Shown: in pieces, positions 38,801 to 50,844 of the stretch
Layout: every line of letters begins with the position of its first letter
Numbering within the stretch: position 1 is the stretch's first letter
Assembly (NCBI GenBank): GCA_008729055.1
Contig: SDUX01000006.1
Coordinates: forward strand, 3,522,842 to 3,586,841
From: Pyropia haitanensis
Lineage: Eukaryota > Rhodophyta > Bangiophyceae > Bangiales > Bangiaceae
Direction of reading: 5' to 3'
DNA length: 64,000 nt
The notes under the pieces: model-generated
Told to the model about the DNA's origin: nothing
The model's input: the letters and a program-made list of their open reading frames with translations, nothing else
Database searches by the model: none
Made by a program: the position numbers and the translations under genes

Positions 38801-41745
38801 CGTTGGTCCTTAGTCCGCTTCAGTGGACTGCTTGTTGGTGGTATTTGTAAAGTTTCGTCTGATCAGGCCGACGCGTTGTGGAGTAAGTGCCCTCACGGGG
38901 CTTGTGACGCGACTCAAATACTGGGACGCCTTCCCGAGCGTGAATCGGGGCTCAGCGGGGTGCGCGCCGTCCCGTGGCGGCGTGCCGCCGCGGTGGGTAC
39001 CGCCGGCGGGTGCCACGCCTCTCCCGCCGCCGCTGTCCCCAAAGGGGGGTCCCCCCACCCGCGGCGGCAAGGCTAGGCAAGGCACGGAAGGGGGGGGGGG
39101 GTCGTGGCCCGCCGCCGTCGGTGGTGTGCCGCCGCCGACGCGGGCGCCCCGGCGGAGGACCCCCAATGGGTGGGGGGGGAGGGGGTGGTCGGGGCCGTTG
39201 CGTGCTATACGAGGGGTCGTGCCGCCGTTTATGGCCACGGGTGGCCACTGGGGGGGACGGGGCCGACCCGTAGGGAGGGTACCTCCGCGGGGCCGGCAAA
39301 GATGTGCCTCGAACTGTCATGAATATATTTCTCAGACGAATTGGGCCCGCCCTCGCGGTCCCAGTCGGCTTGGCAGGTCGCCAGGCCTCGAGTCGACCGG
39401 AGTCGGCTCGTTTCGTGTTCCCACACACGCACAAACTAACAACACAGGCTGGAAAGGGGGCTGGCCACATCGGCCGGCACCCGCGGAAGGCGAAGGACGA
39501 GGAGGAGAGAGCCACGGGCGCGCAGCGGGGAGGAGGGTGGGGACACGGCGCCCCAGAAGTTTACCCGACGGGGTAGCCAAATACATATTCCCGAAAGTAT
39601 ATTCCTTGAGTCGAAAGCACACTTCTTCTGCGTTGACGTTTGTGATCTAGAATTTAAAGCTGAGCATGTGTCGAGAACGGGTAGTCGTGACTATGCATGA
39701 ACAATACTGTTTGGCATGGACAATGCGGGTACATGCACGCAAGCATACTTCCGATCTTGTGTCTCAAGCGTCTTTCATGGTTTTTTCCTGCAAGATGTGT
39801 TTTATTTGCTATCTGCAGCATCCCCCTGTCCTTCCCAACCGCCAAGCACTTCTGGTGCAACAAAAGAAAATGGAAGCAGACGAACACGGCAAGGTGACAA
39901 CAGCAGCGAGACCAAGATGGAGCGAGCGTGTATCCAAGCGACGCGAGAGAGACGGACAAGGTCAGTCAGTGTCAGCACACCATCTCAGCACAGAGGATGC
40001 TCGCAGCATGAGTAAGCACATCCCGCATCGCCGGCGGTGCGGCGATCGTTAGACCGAGCGCCCACCCTCTCCCCCCCGATGGCCGCCCGCCCCTCCCGCG
40101 GCATTCCCCCCTCGATGTCCTCCCCCTTCCGCTAGCGCCGCGAGGAGACCTTGGCCCACGCACCTCTCGCGGCGTGGGCTGCAGCCCAGTCGGGCACGCC
40201 GCCACTGCCGCTGCCGCCACCACTGCCGCAGCCGCCACCGATGTCACTGCGGCCGCCGCTGCAGGTGAAGGCCACCACCGCCGCATTGCGGGTGCACTTG
40301 CGCGGGGCAATCAATCCGCTCTTGCGGGTCGACAATGACCCACAACCCAGAGGGCGGCCAGAGGGAGGCGGCAACGGTGGCACGTAGACGGCGCCCGAGA
40401 CAAGGGAATGGGGAAGGGCGGAAGTGAGAGCGGGGTACGCGCCGAGGTGGATGAGAAGGTAGTGTGAAGAGTGAGGTGCGGCGGGGTCAAGAGAGGGGGA
40501 GGAGGGGAAAGGGAGGGGAGGAGAAGGGTGAGATGGGGAGGGCGCGGGACGGGGAGGGGCGTGAAGGGGAGAAGGGACAGGGAATGTGGGCCCGCAGCAC
40601 CCATGAGACACGCAAGGCTTGATATAGGCGTCAGTATCATGGCCGCGTCGCATGTCCGCAGGCGCCCCCACACGGGGAGCCGCTGTCCACAGAGACGCGG
40701 AGTGGGCTCGCGGCGGCGGTGCAAGCAGCGGCAACGGAAACAGAGGCGGAGACGATGGCGACAGAGGCGGCAGAGACACCGGCGGTGGTGCGCCGCGAGA
40801 GGATAGTACACCTCGCCCATCCCTGCACCTTCCCTCCTGACCCTTCCCCCATCCTGCCTCCTTTCACTCTCCCACTCCCCCTCCGTCCCACCCCAGCTTA
40901 CCGCCAAGAGTGGCCTCGCCAAGCGAACGGCCCACGTCGTGCACCGCCGCCTTCGATCCCGCCGCACGCGTCCAGGCGGGACGGACAGTGCAGCGCACAA
41001 AGCAGAGGGAGGGGTGAAGTAGAAGGGTGGGAGTGGTGGGACAGAGCCCATGGCGAGCAGGCGAGGGGGAGGCAGTGGAGAGGCGCACGAGAGGGGGTGG
41101 GAGGGGGGGGGCAGGATGGCAAGGGCGGGATGGGTGAGGATTCGGGGCGGTCGGCTTGCACTGGGACGACCCAAGGTAGAAAGAGACGTGCAAGCGACCA
41201 CTTGCACCGCTGCATTCTCGATTCTCAGGAAATGAGGGGTGCCAATTATTGAGTGCGACTCAACATGCTGACCACCAACCGGCGACTGCGTGCAATATAG
41301 GTGATGGAGTGGAATCTATCGTGTGAAGAGGAAAAAGCGTCGCAACACAACCCTATGGTGGTATATTTGGCAAAATCGTGTATTCTTTTACCCCGCTAGT
41401 TTCGAAACGGGGTGCTGTGGAGACTGGAAAGTGCTTGCCAGTCCCCTCGCGCGCTGGCCGGGCCGGGCAGCCGAGCATAAATAGCCGCCGCCGTCGCCGC
41501 CGGCGGGCGGCGCACCCAATGGAGGGGGACAGGTGGCCTGCAAAGTGGCCCCCCTCCGTCGGGGCGGCTGCCGGCTGGCCTGCCGCGCTCGGGCGCGGCT
41601 ACCGCCCGCGCGGGAGCATGTAGGAACCAGATTTAAGGTCACCCCTGAGAAATTTTCTCAAGGCAGGTCGTTCCTGGCTTCTCAGGGCTCCTCAGCGTCC
41701 GCCGTGAGAGCGCCGGAGAGCGCTCCGGCCTGGCCAGGCCGGTGG
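38801..41745. other. Intergenic DNA, nothing recognised
   Basis: About 2.9 kb of mixed and G-run-rich DNA. ORFs up to 298 codons occur on both strands without domains; the purine-rich plus strand at 40440-41130 accounts for several. I see no RNA gene. Confidence 0.35.
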
Positions 41746-41780
41746 CCCGGCCCGGCCCGGCCCGGCCCGGCCCGGCCCGG
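41746..41780. repeat. (CCCGG)7 simple repeat
   Basis: Seven tandem CCCGG units occur, flanked by related GGCC-rich sequence. Confidence 0.9.
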
Positions 41781-42120
41781 CCCAGTCGGCCTGGCCGTGC
41801 CCATTCACAATTCACAAACAGGCCGGGTTCGTTTGGCCCGGCCGAGTAATGTTCTCTCATCAGGACAGCCAGGCCAGTCGAACGGACCCGACGGGATGCT
41901 GTAGGTGGGCATCGCAGGGGCAGGCTGTCGGGGTGTGCCTACCGCGTTCAGCGCGACACCGCTGCTGCCTACCGCGCCGCTGTCGCTCCTCTTTTCTGTA
42001 GCTTCCGCGCCGGCCATAGCGCCGGACATGGCGTTCGTTCCCGCGGCGACGACAAGCACCCATCAGCGGAGGTCGCCGCAGCAGCTGATTACCGGTCCGT
42101 GTGGCCGCCCCGCGTCGCGC

Positions 42121-42880
42121 GCCTGCGGCACATGCTGTCGTCGCCGCGGCAGCGGCGCCCACGGTTGCGTGGGGGGTGGCCGGCGGTGCGCGGCGCGGGC
42201 GCGTGGCTGGCGGGCGCCGCGCCGGCCCGCTCAGCAACTCTGCCTCGTTGTCCCGCGGCGTGGGGGCGCAGGCGTCCATACGGCAATGGGCATCTGGCGT
42301 CACGCGGCGGCGGCGGCGGTCCGCGTCGCGGCAGCGGCGCTCGCGTTTTTGGGCCGCGGCAGCGGCACCGACGTTTGCGCGGGGGTGGCGGGCGGTGGGC
42401 GGCATGGGGGCGTGGCTGGCGGGTGCCGCGCCAGCTCGTGGCTGGCGGGCGCCGCGCCGGCCCGCTCAGCAACTCTGCCTCGTTGTCCCGCGGCGTGGGG
42501 GCCCAGGCGTCCATGCGGCAATGGGCATCTGGCGTCACGCGGCGGCGGCGGCGGTCCGCGTCGCGGCAGCGGCGCCCGCGTTTTTGGGCCGCGGCAGCGG
42601 CACCGACGTTTGCGCGGGGGTGGCGGGCGGTGGGCGGCATGGGGGCGTGGCTGGCGGGTGCCGCGCCAGCTCGTGGCTGGCGGGCGCCGCGCCGGCCCGC
42701 TCAGCAACTCTGCCTCGTTGTCCCGCGGCGTGGGGGCCCAGGCGTCCATGCGGCAATGGGCATCTGGCGTCACGCGGCGGCGGCGGCGGTCCGCGTCGCG
42801 GCAGCGGCGCCCGCGTTTTTGGGCCGCGGCAGCGGCGCCGACGTTTGCGCGGGGGTGGCGGGCGATGCCATCGCGGGCGG
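42121..42880. repeat. 235-bp tandem repeat, about three units
   Basis: The marker GTGGCTGGCGGGCGCCGC recurs at 42203, 42438 and 42673, so the period is 235 bp. Units are almost identical, with a diverged partial unit at the left edge and a break after about 42860. Because 235 leaves a remainder of 1 when divided by 3, successive units are read in rotated frames; all plus and minus frames stay open across the array. Long ORFs here (such as 42099-43304) are therefore not evidence of a gene. Confidence 0.9.
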
Positions 42881-43616
42881 CAGCTGGACCGTGGCGCCCG
42901 CGAGCGCACCGCCCCTGCCTCCACGTTTTTTTTTCGGCTTGGCAGCAAGTGCGCCGGAGGGAAGGGTGCCACGTGACGTCTCAAGCATGATGCACTCGCA
43001 TTGTACGCCTCGGCAGCGGCTCTTGTTGTCTCGCGGGGGTTGGACCGTGGTTGGCTGCGCAGTTGGGCAGCTGGGGACGACTGTCGGGCTCGTTCCACCA
43101 CCTTTTCCCGCTGTTTTGTGTCGTTGGGCCGCGGACATTCTTGTGGCGATGGAAGTGTGGCGTCTCGCCGCGACGTCCGGGGCATACGCCACAAAAGCGG
43201 CTTCCGCTGTTGCTCGAGCGGTGCCGGGCGGTGGGCGTTACGAGCGCGCAGCTTGCTGGTGCTCTTTGATTCTTGCTGCTCTGTCTTTTTCAGTGTGGAA
43301 ATGACATGACTGTGTATGTGTTTGCGGCTGAGGCAGCCTTCTGGACGTGGCCGGCTAGGCATCTTGCCCCCAACCAGATGGCCGGCGTGTTCGTAGGGAG
43401 ACTTTCGGACTGTGTGTGTGTGTTTGTTTTTTTGGGCCAGGACACTCGGAGGCTCTGTGTGTCCCGTGGGCCAAGACCAGAGAAAAGCAGTCACATGGAC
43501 CGTTTTATTCAACTGGAGGGCAAACGACGACTTGAAGAGCTCTTGAACTTTTTATCGACCACGTCCTCCAGGCCAATGATGAACTCAAGCAACCGGCCAA
43601 CGGCATGGCGCAGATC
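42881..43616. other. Spacer downstream of the HMGXB3-like gene
   Basis: It contains T runs (about 42928 and 43424) and mixed sequence; no coding region is supported. It is 3' of the minus-strand gene ending at 43617. Confidence 0.4.
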
Positions 43617-46443
43617 CTAGTTGACCGCAAGGAAGCCCGAGACGCGGCTCAAGAAGTTGGACAAAAAGCCGACGCCGTCCGCCGCGTCAGAGTGCTGGTG
43701 CCACGCGTCTGGCTCATTGGACTGCAGGGCCAGCGATAGCTGCCGCAAAGGCTCCACGTCCAAGCCCTGGAAGAGGCCCACCACGGGATCTCCAAGCAAG
43801 CCCAAAAGGAAGGTCCGCACTGCCGCCCACTGCATATAGCGGTCCTTTGGCATGCAGTCAAAGTCGGGTGCGCACACACCCGCTCTCGTGTGCCAACGGG
43901 ACCCCCCAGATGCCTCCGGCTCCACACTTTCAGCAGGCTCCCCACGCGCCGTGGGCGCGGCATCACCGTCAGCGAGACCGGCAGAGGCTTCCGACGGCAC
44001 CTCAGCCGAGGCGTTTGAGTCACCGTCGCTGGTAGACTGCTGGTCGCTGGTTGCCGACTCAGACGCGAAAGGGAAAAACGTGAAGAACAGGCGGCCAGCG
44101 GGGATGTACATGGCAGCGTTGACCCGACCCCGCTTGCGGCGCCGCTTTCCCCTGCCAGCGACCGCCTCACTCCACTTGTGCAGCACGTTCACCTCCGTCC
44201 TATTGAGCCCGTCGGAGCAGCGTGAAGTTTTTCGCACCGCTCGCCGTAGGGTGGCAGTAGGAAGCAGGCACAGCAGCTCAACGTCGATGGGCAAAGGGGG
44301 CACCAGCAGAGCTGGACGCACGACGCGCATGTCCGGCCGGCGACGGAAGCCCAGCGCTTGGCCGTCAATGATGATGTACTCCGGATGATCTCCGCACTTG
44401 GGGCAAGTGAAGGCCACGTCGCATACCTGCAGCGAGGCGACAAAGCGGCGCCCAAGCAGGTTGATGTATTGACGGCAAAGTGAAAAGCTGCGCTTCGTTG
44501 CGCTAAAGTGCGCCGTCGCCGCGACGTAGGTGCTCCGCGCGTAAAAGATGAACGACATGAGCTCGTCACATACACCGCGCGTGAACACCAGGGTAAAGCC
44601 CTCGCCATCGTTCTTCTGCAAGGAGAACAGAACGTCCTCGCCGCCATCGTACTCGACCTTGTGGCCTGCAGGACACGTCCAGGTGCCCGTTGACACCTGG
44701 TAGGGAGAGAAACATCAAGGCAGGTCAGGGAAAAAAACGAAAGTACGAGCACGATGTCAGACATGCCGCGACCAACAGGATGCACGTGTGGGACATGGCC
44801 AAAATCAGACGCGCCCAGACAGAGAGACACGCAACCGCCCAACAAAAACACATGACGGACACAAAATGGAGCATCAAACATACCTGTATGGGGGCGGCCG
44901 TCGCGTGGTGCGTGTAGATGATGGCAGGCTCCTCCAATACTTCCTTGCTTTTCTTCTGCGCCCCGCAGATTGAGCAACGCCTCTCGCACAGCACCTTGGC
45001 CGGATCCATTACCAGGCCACAGCGTAGGAGAGCCGTAAACGCTACCGATCGAGCACGCCCGCCATCCGCCTCACGTCCATTGACAGACCCGGTCCGTGTA
45101 GCCGCCTCTGCAGACAGCACATCAGCTGTCCGCAACCAGCGCTCGGCTAGTTTGTGCTCCTCCGCGCACGGCAGCACGTTCCGCTTAACGCGCTCTTTGT
45201 CACACGCCAGAATCTCGTCACGGTCGTCCAGCGGGTCGCCATGCTTGCCGTAGTTGAGCGATGCCTTCTGCTGCCGAATCACCCCTGGAACGTCGTTTGA
45301 TGGGTCGTCGCTGCCGTGATCCTCCATGCCTGACTCGTCCGATGCTATCGTAGACGCAAAGGAAGGCAGGGCGCGCGTCAGCTGGACGTGGGTGCACGAG
45401 TGCTCTAAAGAGCGACACACAAAGGAGATGCATCTCATGAAGCGCTTGTCCGCGATCACCACAGGGCTGTAGGTGTCCCCGTCAAAAGCCAGCGCGCATT
45501 GGCTGCCCTCCAGGTCGAACGTGAAGGCGTGTGGCTCCGTCTGCGACTTGATCTGCATCGCGTCAACAATCTTGTCATGCAAGGAGTCCAGCCCCGCCAT
45601 GGCCGTCCGGAAGACATCGGCATGCCAGCACGTACTTTGGCGTCGTGTGATGGACGCCAGTGCCACGTTCTGGTCATGACCACGGCAGGAGCAAAGCACC
45701 TTCCCGTACGGGGACAGCCACAGAGCAGCAATGTCGACAAGGGCGGGACCAAACCGACAAAACAGGGCACGAGAAGGACTTGAAGCAGCCGCAACGATAC
45801 GGCCAGAGACCCCATTCCCAGAAAAGTCCGCCGCAGCCGTCAAGACGCCAGCGGCCGAGCGCAGGCACGCCGCAAAGACGTCCAGGACAGAAGAGCGGCG
45901 CCGGTCTTCGGCAATGGCCTTGCGCTGCTGCAACAAGACGGGTGCGCCAGTTGTATGCCGTGGGGTGCCAATACGAGCACGCTTGCGGGGGGGTGCAGAG
46001 GTAGACGTCCGTGGATGAGGCGCCTCGGCCGGAGGTGGGGTGTGCTGCTCACCTTCTGTAGGGGCGTTTTGCAGCTGCGGTGCACCCAGTGCGTCAGACG
46101 GGGCATCGCTGTCAGCACAGACACCGCCACTGTCGCGGGGATGATGGGCGTGCTGCCGACCATCGACACCGGCACCTCCAGCACCAGCAGCGGATCCAGC
46201 AACAGGGCCGCCCTCCTCGTCAGCTACGCGAGCACGCTGCACCGGCCTTGTCGCACAATGACGCACTTGGAGCTCAGGCGACGAGGGCGCGCTTGGAGAC
46301 AAGGGCCGCAAGCCAGTGCGGTAGCGCGCTGCAGCAATAGTGTACAACTGCGATCGTCTTGAGGGGAAGGGACAATTGTCAGAGGACGAAGCAGGAACCG
46401 ACAGCTCACCAATGGTGTGCATGGATGCCGTTGGGGACTTCAT
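43617..46443 (-). CDS. HMGXB3-like zinc-cluster protein, transposon-associated, two exons
   Basis: Exon 1 (46443-44884, 520 codons) and exon 2 (44696-43617) join in phase 0 to give 879 residues. Exon 1 has a Pro/Ser-rich N-terminus and nuclear-type basic patch (RKRARIG), then a Cys/His region: VLCSCRGHDQNVA (about 250) with STCWHADVF. It continues FTFDLEGSQCALAFDGDTY and CRSLEHSCTHVQLTRAL, then CERRCSICGAQKK near the splice. Exon 2 opens TGTWTCPAGHKVEYDGGEDV, then FTCPKCGDHPEYIIIDGQAL with GFRRR. The YDG-x-x-D and CPxCG-DP-DG-LGFRR features are those of HMGXB3-like proteins and cysteine clusters linked to KDZ-type transposases. An acidic Ser-rich stretch follows. Function is not established; it may be a domesticated or accessory transposon protein. 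ATG 46443 is the first in frame after non-ATG sequence. Confidence 0.7.
44697..44883 (-). other. Spliceosomal intron (187 bp, phase 0)
   Basis: On the minus strand the exon ends CATACAG, the intron opens GTATGTTTG and closes TTTCTCTCCCTACCAG, and the next exon starts GTGTCAACGG. Splicing joins APIQ to VSTGTWTCP. Reading through would hit a stop, after a hydrophobic, non-family peptide. Confidence 0.8.
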
Positions 46444-46700
46444 ATTGCGGCGCGGCCTCGCTATGCTTTCACGGGCACCCGCTTGGACACGTGAGCGAAC
46501 CACGCGTGGCCACAGCGTCCATGCACCGTGGGCACGCCTGGCACCGCCGCACGACACACCCAGTGAGAACCCCCACCGAGGATGGAGAGTCAGCCGGCGG
46601 CGGACTCACAGGCGTTGGTACCACACAGCGGCGAGGTGGGCAGAGCCTGGGGCTGGTCGCGCAGGGCTTGAGCACCGCCGGGAATGAACAGCGCAGGTGG
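46444..46700. other. Upstream region of the HMGXB3-like gene
   Basis: This is the probable promoter and 5' leader region between the minus-strand gene and the minisatellite. No motif is recognised. Confidence 0.35.
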
Positions 46701-47230
46701 TGGCAGCACAGTGGGCTGGCAGCGCCGGGGGTTGCGCAGCGCCGGGGGTGGGCAGCGCCGGGGGTGGACAGCTCCAGGCGTGGGCAGCGCCGAAGGTGGG
46801 CAGCCGGGGGTGGGCAGCGCCGGGGTTGGGCAGCGCCGGGGGTGGGCAGCGCCGGGGGTGGGCAGCGCCGGGGGTGGGCAGCGCCGGGGGTGGACAGCTC
46901 CAGGCGTGGGCAGCGCCGAAGGTGGGCAGCCGGGGGTGGGCAGCGCCGGGGTTGGGCAGCGCCGGGGGTGGGCAGCGCCGGGGGTGGACAGCTCCAGGCG
47001 TGGGCAGCGCCGAAGGTGGGCAGCCGGGGGTGGGCAGCGCCGGGGTTGGGCAGCGCCGGGGGTGGGCAGCGCCGGGGGTGGACAGCTTCAGGCGTGGGCA
47101 GCGGCGGGGGTGGGCAGCGGCGGGGGTAGGCAGCGGCATGGGTGGGCAGCGGCGGGGGTGGGCAGCGCCGGTGGTGGGCAGCGCCGGTGGTGTGCAGCGC
47201 CGGTGGTGGGCAGCGCCGGGGGTGGGTAGC
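46701..47230. repeat. 16-bp minisatellite with 94-bp higher-order repeat
   Basis: The unit is CAGCGCCGGGGGTGGG (16 bp) with variants such as CAGCCGGGGGTGGG and CAGCGGCGGGGGTGGG. A variant block containing TGGACAGCTCCAGGCG recurs at 46765, 46891, 46985 and 47079; the spacings are 126, 94 and 94 bp, and 126 is 94 plus two units. Since 16 leaves remainder 1 modulo 3, three units make a 16-residue peptide repeat in each frame, and both strands stay open. It lies upstream of the HMGXB3-like gene. Confidence 0.9.
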
Positions 47231-47946
47231 ACCAAGGAAAGAACAACGCAGGAATGGGCGACGCGCACGCGAGTGTGGGCTACGTGATGTGGGCTCCTTA
47301 GTGTGTGCGCACAGTGTGGGAGACCGGCTGGGCTGCCGTCGTCAGCGGCACAATAGAAAGTCACAAAGAAATTCAAGTAACTATTTCATTGTCAGCTCCG
47401 GAATACTTTCTTTCTATAATCAAGATACCAGCTAACCGTGTTGACGACAGCGCTTGCAGACTGGACCTCAACCGAGACAGGGAAGGTACCCCTGGAGAAC
47501 AACAGAAGCCGATGACCCACCTCGGGCGAGCTCCTTGCCCAGAGGGTTTACAGATCCATGCAAACCGTCAGCAACGTAGACCATTATGCAGCCTGTCTTG
47601 AGCCACCGCGCGACCAACCGTCAGCTTCCATTACTGTTGTGCTGTTCGTTGGATGAGTGCGGGTGCGTTCGTTTAGTGCCCTTCTCGGTGGAACACGGGC
47701 TGTGCGTATCGTGGCACGGTCAGCTCTGCCAGGACAAGCGGCCACCAGAGCGGAAATCGAGGCGTTCAGGGGGGATACGTGCACGGCAGCGCGGCTTTAG
47801 GCCTAACAGTACGTCTCAGCGCGTCACATCACAGCGGGGGCATCTACGCGATTGACAATGAAGGACTGGGAGGCAGGCGGATCACATCCTTGGGCACTAA
47901 CACAGTTGATCCACACATATTATTATGTAATGAGAGGGGTACATAC
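47231..47946. other. Spacer, nothing recognised
   Basis: Mixed sequence between the minisatellite and the minus-strand ORF at 47947. The ORFs are short and without domains. Confidence 0.4.
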
Positions 47947-48669
47947 TTACACATGCAAGAAATTATAAGTAATCCAGCCATCCCTGACCCGCAAACCTGC
48001 TTCCGTCGCGACCGCGCACGCGGTGCTGCCACCCGATAGTTTCGTTGCTTCTTGTGGAGCCGTCGCCGCTACTGAAGAGTGAGGCCGCACCCCCCCGTCG
48101 TTGGCGGCGGCGCCACTGCCCGCCGCTGCCGACGCCGCCGACGGCGCCGACGCGACGCGGAGGATGAGGCGGAAGCGGCGGCCGTGGTAGGCGGCAGAGG
48201 TGGCGGCCAGCCGGAGGCGGGAAAACGTCAACACCCCCGACCGGTTCACCACCCGGTGCTGCACGTTCACCCCGGAACCGTCCGACGACACCAGCCGCAC
48301 GTCGTCCATCTCGGGCGCCGCGGCGTCGGCAGCGTCGGCAGCCGCCGCCGCGGAAGCCGCGGCGTCGGCCGTCCCCCCCGCCGCCGCCGACCCGTCGGGC
48401 CGGTCGACGGCGACGGTCACGTACGCGCGGGCGGCCGGGCCCATCCCCCCCGCCCCCCCGCCCCCCACGCCCATCGGCGGTGTGGCGGCGCCCCCCCCTA
48501 GGCGGACGGTCACGTCTGGGAAGCGCCAGCTCTTGCACCACTGCCACTCGCCGCGGCGCTTGTTCCACGCCAGCGGCCGGCTGAGCGTCACCGCCAGCGC
48601 CGCGGCGGTGCCCGCACACCCAGGCGGCGGTGACTGCGGAGTGATGGGCCGAAGCAGAGGGGTGCGCAC
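47947..48669 (-). CDS. Hypothetical protein, beta-rich, N-terminus unresolved
   Basis: The open frame covers 240 codons but starts at a GTG, so the true start or an upstream exon is missing. Protein-like parts are ALAVTLSRPLAWNKRRGEWQ with WCKSWRFPDVTVRL, then AYVTVAVDRPDGS, an Ala-rich linker, MDDVRLVSSDGSGVNVQHRV with VNRSGVLTFSRLRLAATSAA, and YHGRRFRLILRVASA. The strand-like alternation around an Ala/Gly linker could be a beta-sandwich, but I recognise no family. The residues after about 190 are low complexity. The plus strand over the same bases is less convincing. Confidence 0.4.
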   Translation of the reverse strand: MRTPLLRPITPQSPPPGCAGTAAALAVTLSRPLAWNKRRGEWQWCKSWRFPDVTVRLGGGAATPPMGVGGGGAGGMGPAARAYVTVAVDRPDGSAAAGGTADAAASAAAAADAADAAAPEMDDVRLVSSDGSGVNVQHRVVNRSGVLTFSRLRLAATSAAYHGRRFRLILRVASAPSAASAAAGSGAAANDGGVRPHSSVAATAPQEATKLSGGSTACAVATEAGLRVRDGWITYNFLHV

Positions 48670-50844
48670 GCTCGACGGACCAGGGACGGGTGCCTAAGCG
48701 GAAATGCGGCTGTGTGCCGCTCCCGCCTCGCGAGTATTGTCTACGACAACGCTTTGTGAAGGCGAGAGAACGCTGATGGGGGAAGAGAAAACGCCCGCGC
48801 CGTGTAAGTCATAGGGATGGGGCTATGAGCAACTCGGCACGCGACGGTACAGTCACCGCCTTCAGGATCTGCCGCGGGGCTGCGCCAGCGGTGTAGCGTC
48901 AGGAGTGCAAATCCCGACCGCCAACGCCATGGTGTGGCGCGGAGCGCTGCGAGTCCGTCTGAGATCAGCGCGTGTGCGAGCGGCGTGTTGGGCCCCCCGC
49001 ACCGACCGACTGTTTCGGAGGAGGAGGGGCAGACATCCCTGGGAGTGGGTCCCGAGAACCCACGTCCATCTTTGTGAGACACCATCTCCTTTACAGCCTG
49101 ACAGCAGGGCAGGTACAGAGACTTCTTGGTTCAGCGCGGGGGGGGGGTCTGGGACGTCCGCCTCAACGGCCGACGACGGCAGCAGGCAGAACCTGCTAAG
49201 GTGGTGGGCTCCGGTGTGCAGGAGAGCGGCACGTCCAAGACCGGGTGCACCACTTGTGCAAGTGTGCTGGGCGTTTAGCAGTCACATCACACAGCACCCC
49301 ACGTCGCGGCTAGTGCAACACGCCGGCCCACCCCTAGGAGTTGCTTTGAGGACCTGGTTGTCTAGATTGAATCTTTGCTGCCTGGACAACGTGTGCATTA
49401 CGTCCCTGGGGACCCCGCGGGATGCTCTCACGCGCGCTCGCGCCACGTTCACCCGGGACTTGAGCACCAGTGGCCCCTACTGGCGCGTTCGCACAAGCAC
49501 ACAACGGCATCGGCCGCGCGAAAGAATCAGGGAACACCATATTGTGTCGGGGGCAAGTCACCAGGTGGCCGTCTCGCGAGGCCGCTCGTTTACCTGAGGG
49601 GCATTGCAACAGTGGAAGCACAGTACTCCATTGACCTGTGCTCTCCATGCAAGAGAAACGGCTGTTTCAGCCTAAGAGTATGAACTTCTGGAAAGGTCTT
49701 GTCTGCACCTGGATAGAAGGGCACGCACAGGTATTGGTCTGTGCATCGCGCGGCACAGAGGTTGCGGTCGAGAGGAAGCTGAGATGCGACCGACCGCGCA
49801 CTCCTTTCGTTCTCGAGGTGTTCCCGAACAAAGACTGTTCGGGCCTGTTGCGTATCCGCGCAGTTCAGTCGAGTTGCCCCGATTGAACCATCCTGCTGCG
49901 TGACTACTAGTGAGAAGCTCGCGCGGTTGGTTCTGTACTGACTGATTCTCGAGTGCTGGGTGTGGACAGAAGCGACAGCGTCATCACCGCCCTCCACGCA
50001 ACAGCCTCAACTTCGCTTTGATTCCAGGAAGCCTGCAGTTTTGGGGGCCGTCACACAGAGCGCACTGAGTACAGTGGACGCGCTCGAGTATGATGTTCTT
50101 AGGGCTTGGGCGAGCAGTGCACTCCGATGACACAACGCACAACAGGAGCGAAGGCGCCGAGGAGGTGCTGCCGGGGGTCTATGGCTGACGCAGGACAGCC
50201 CACGCCGGTGACATCGCAATTGGGCGCCACCTGGAATGTGCTCTCACAGCCGAGATCTACCGCACCCACACTGCAGGCACGGTCTCCACGACTCCCAAGC
50301 GGGCGCAGCTTGGAGAAATCCACGCACACACTTGTAATTTAATCAAGCCAATGTCGACCGAACGACTCTGAGAGCCGTGTAGTCTGCGATAATTCTACAA
50401 CAATTCGCAGGACAGCTGCCATGTCTCTCATCGAGACAGCTGCTGCCCCGCCGACTGTGCCCGTGCCTGCCGCTGCCGTTCTTCCTGGCAGTCCTGGTCG
50501 TGCCTACCCCTGTATCAATCGACGCCAGCCCTCCGGCGCAAAGAGTGCTTTCTCTATTCCTCTCTGCGTCACCCGCAATTGTCACGTTGGCTGGTATCAC
50601 GCTTTTCTAGTTATAGCACCTGCCGGCGGACCTTGCCAGACTGACCTCGCCCGCTCTTCTCACGGGGCACACGAGATGGGCACCGCTGCTGTCGCTGCCA
50701 CGAGATTCGTGATGATTGCAGTGCAGCGGTCGGCATGGCAGCGGCGCTGCGGGACCTCTGATGGGGACTGTCGTTTTCTTTGAAGCATCAAGAAGCATGT
50801 TGAAAGGTTGCATAGCACTCGCGGGCAAGCCCCACCACGTAAGA
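48670..50844. other. Intergenic DNA, nothing recognised
   Basis: About 2.2 kb of ordinary base composition. ORFs reach 230 codons (48905-49597, plus) without any domain or biased periodicity I can trust. No RNA gene is seen. Confidence 0.35.

Noticed and set aside
38823..39650. 275-codon plus-strand ORF
   Set aside because: Composition-driven, no domain, and the start is not supported.
42099..43304. 401-codon ORF and two others across the 235-bp array
   Set aside because: The 3n+1 repeat period keeps all frames open; the peptides are repeat translations.
46606..47376. 256-codon ORFs on both strands over the minisatellite
   Set aside because: They come from a 16-bp repeat read in rotated frames; there is no start or domain evidence.
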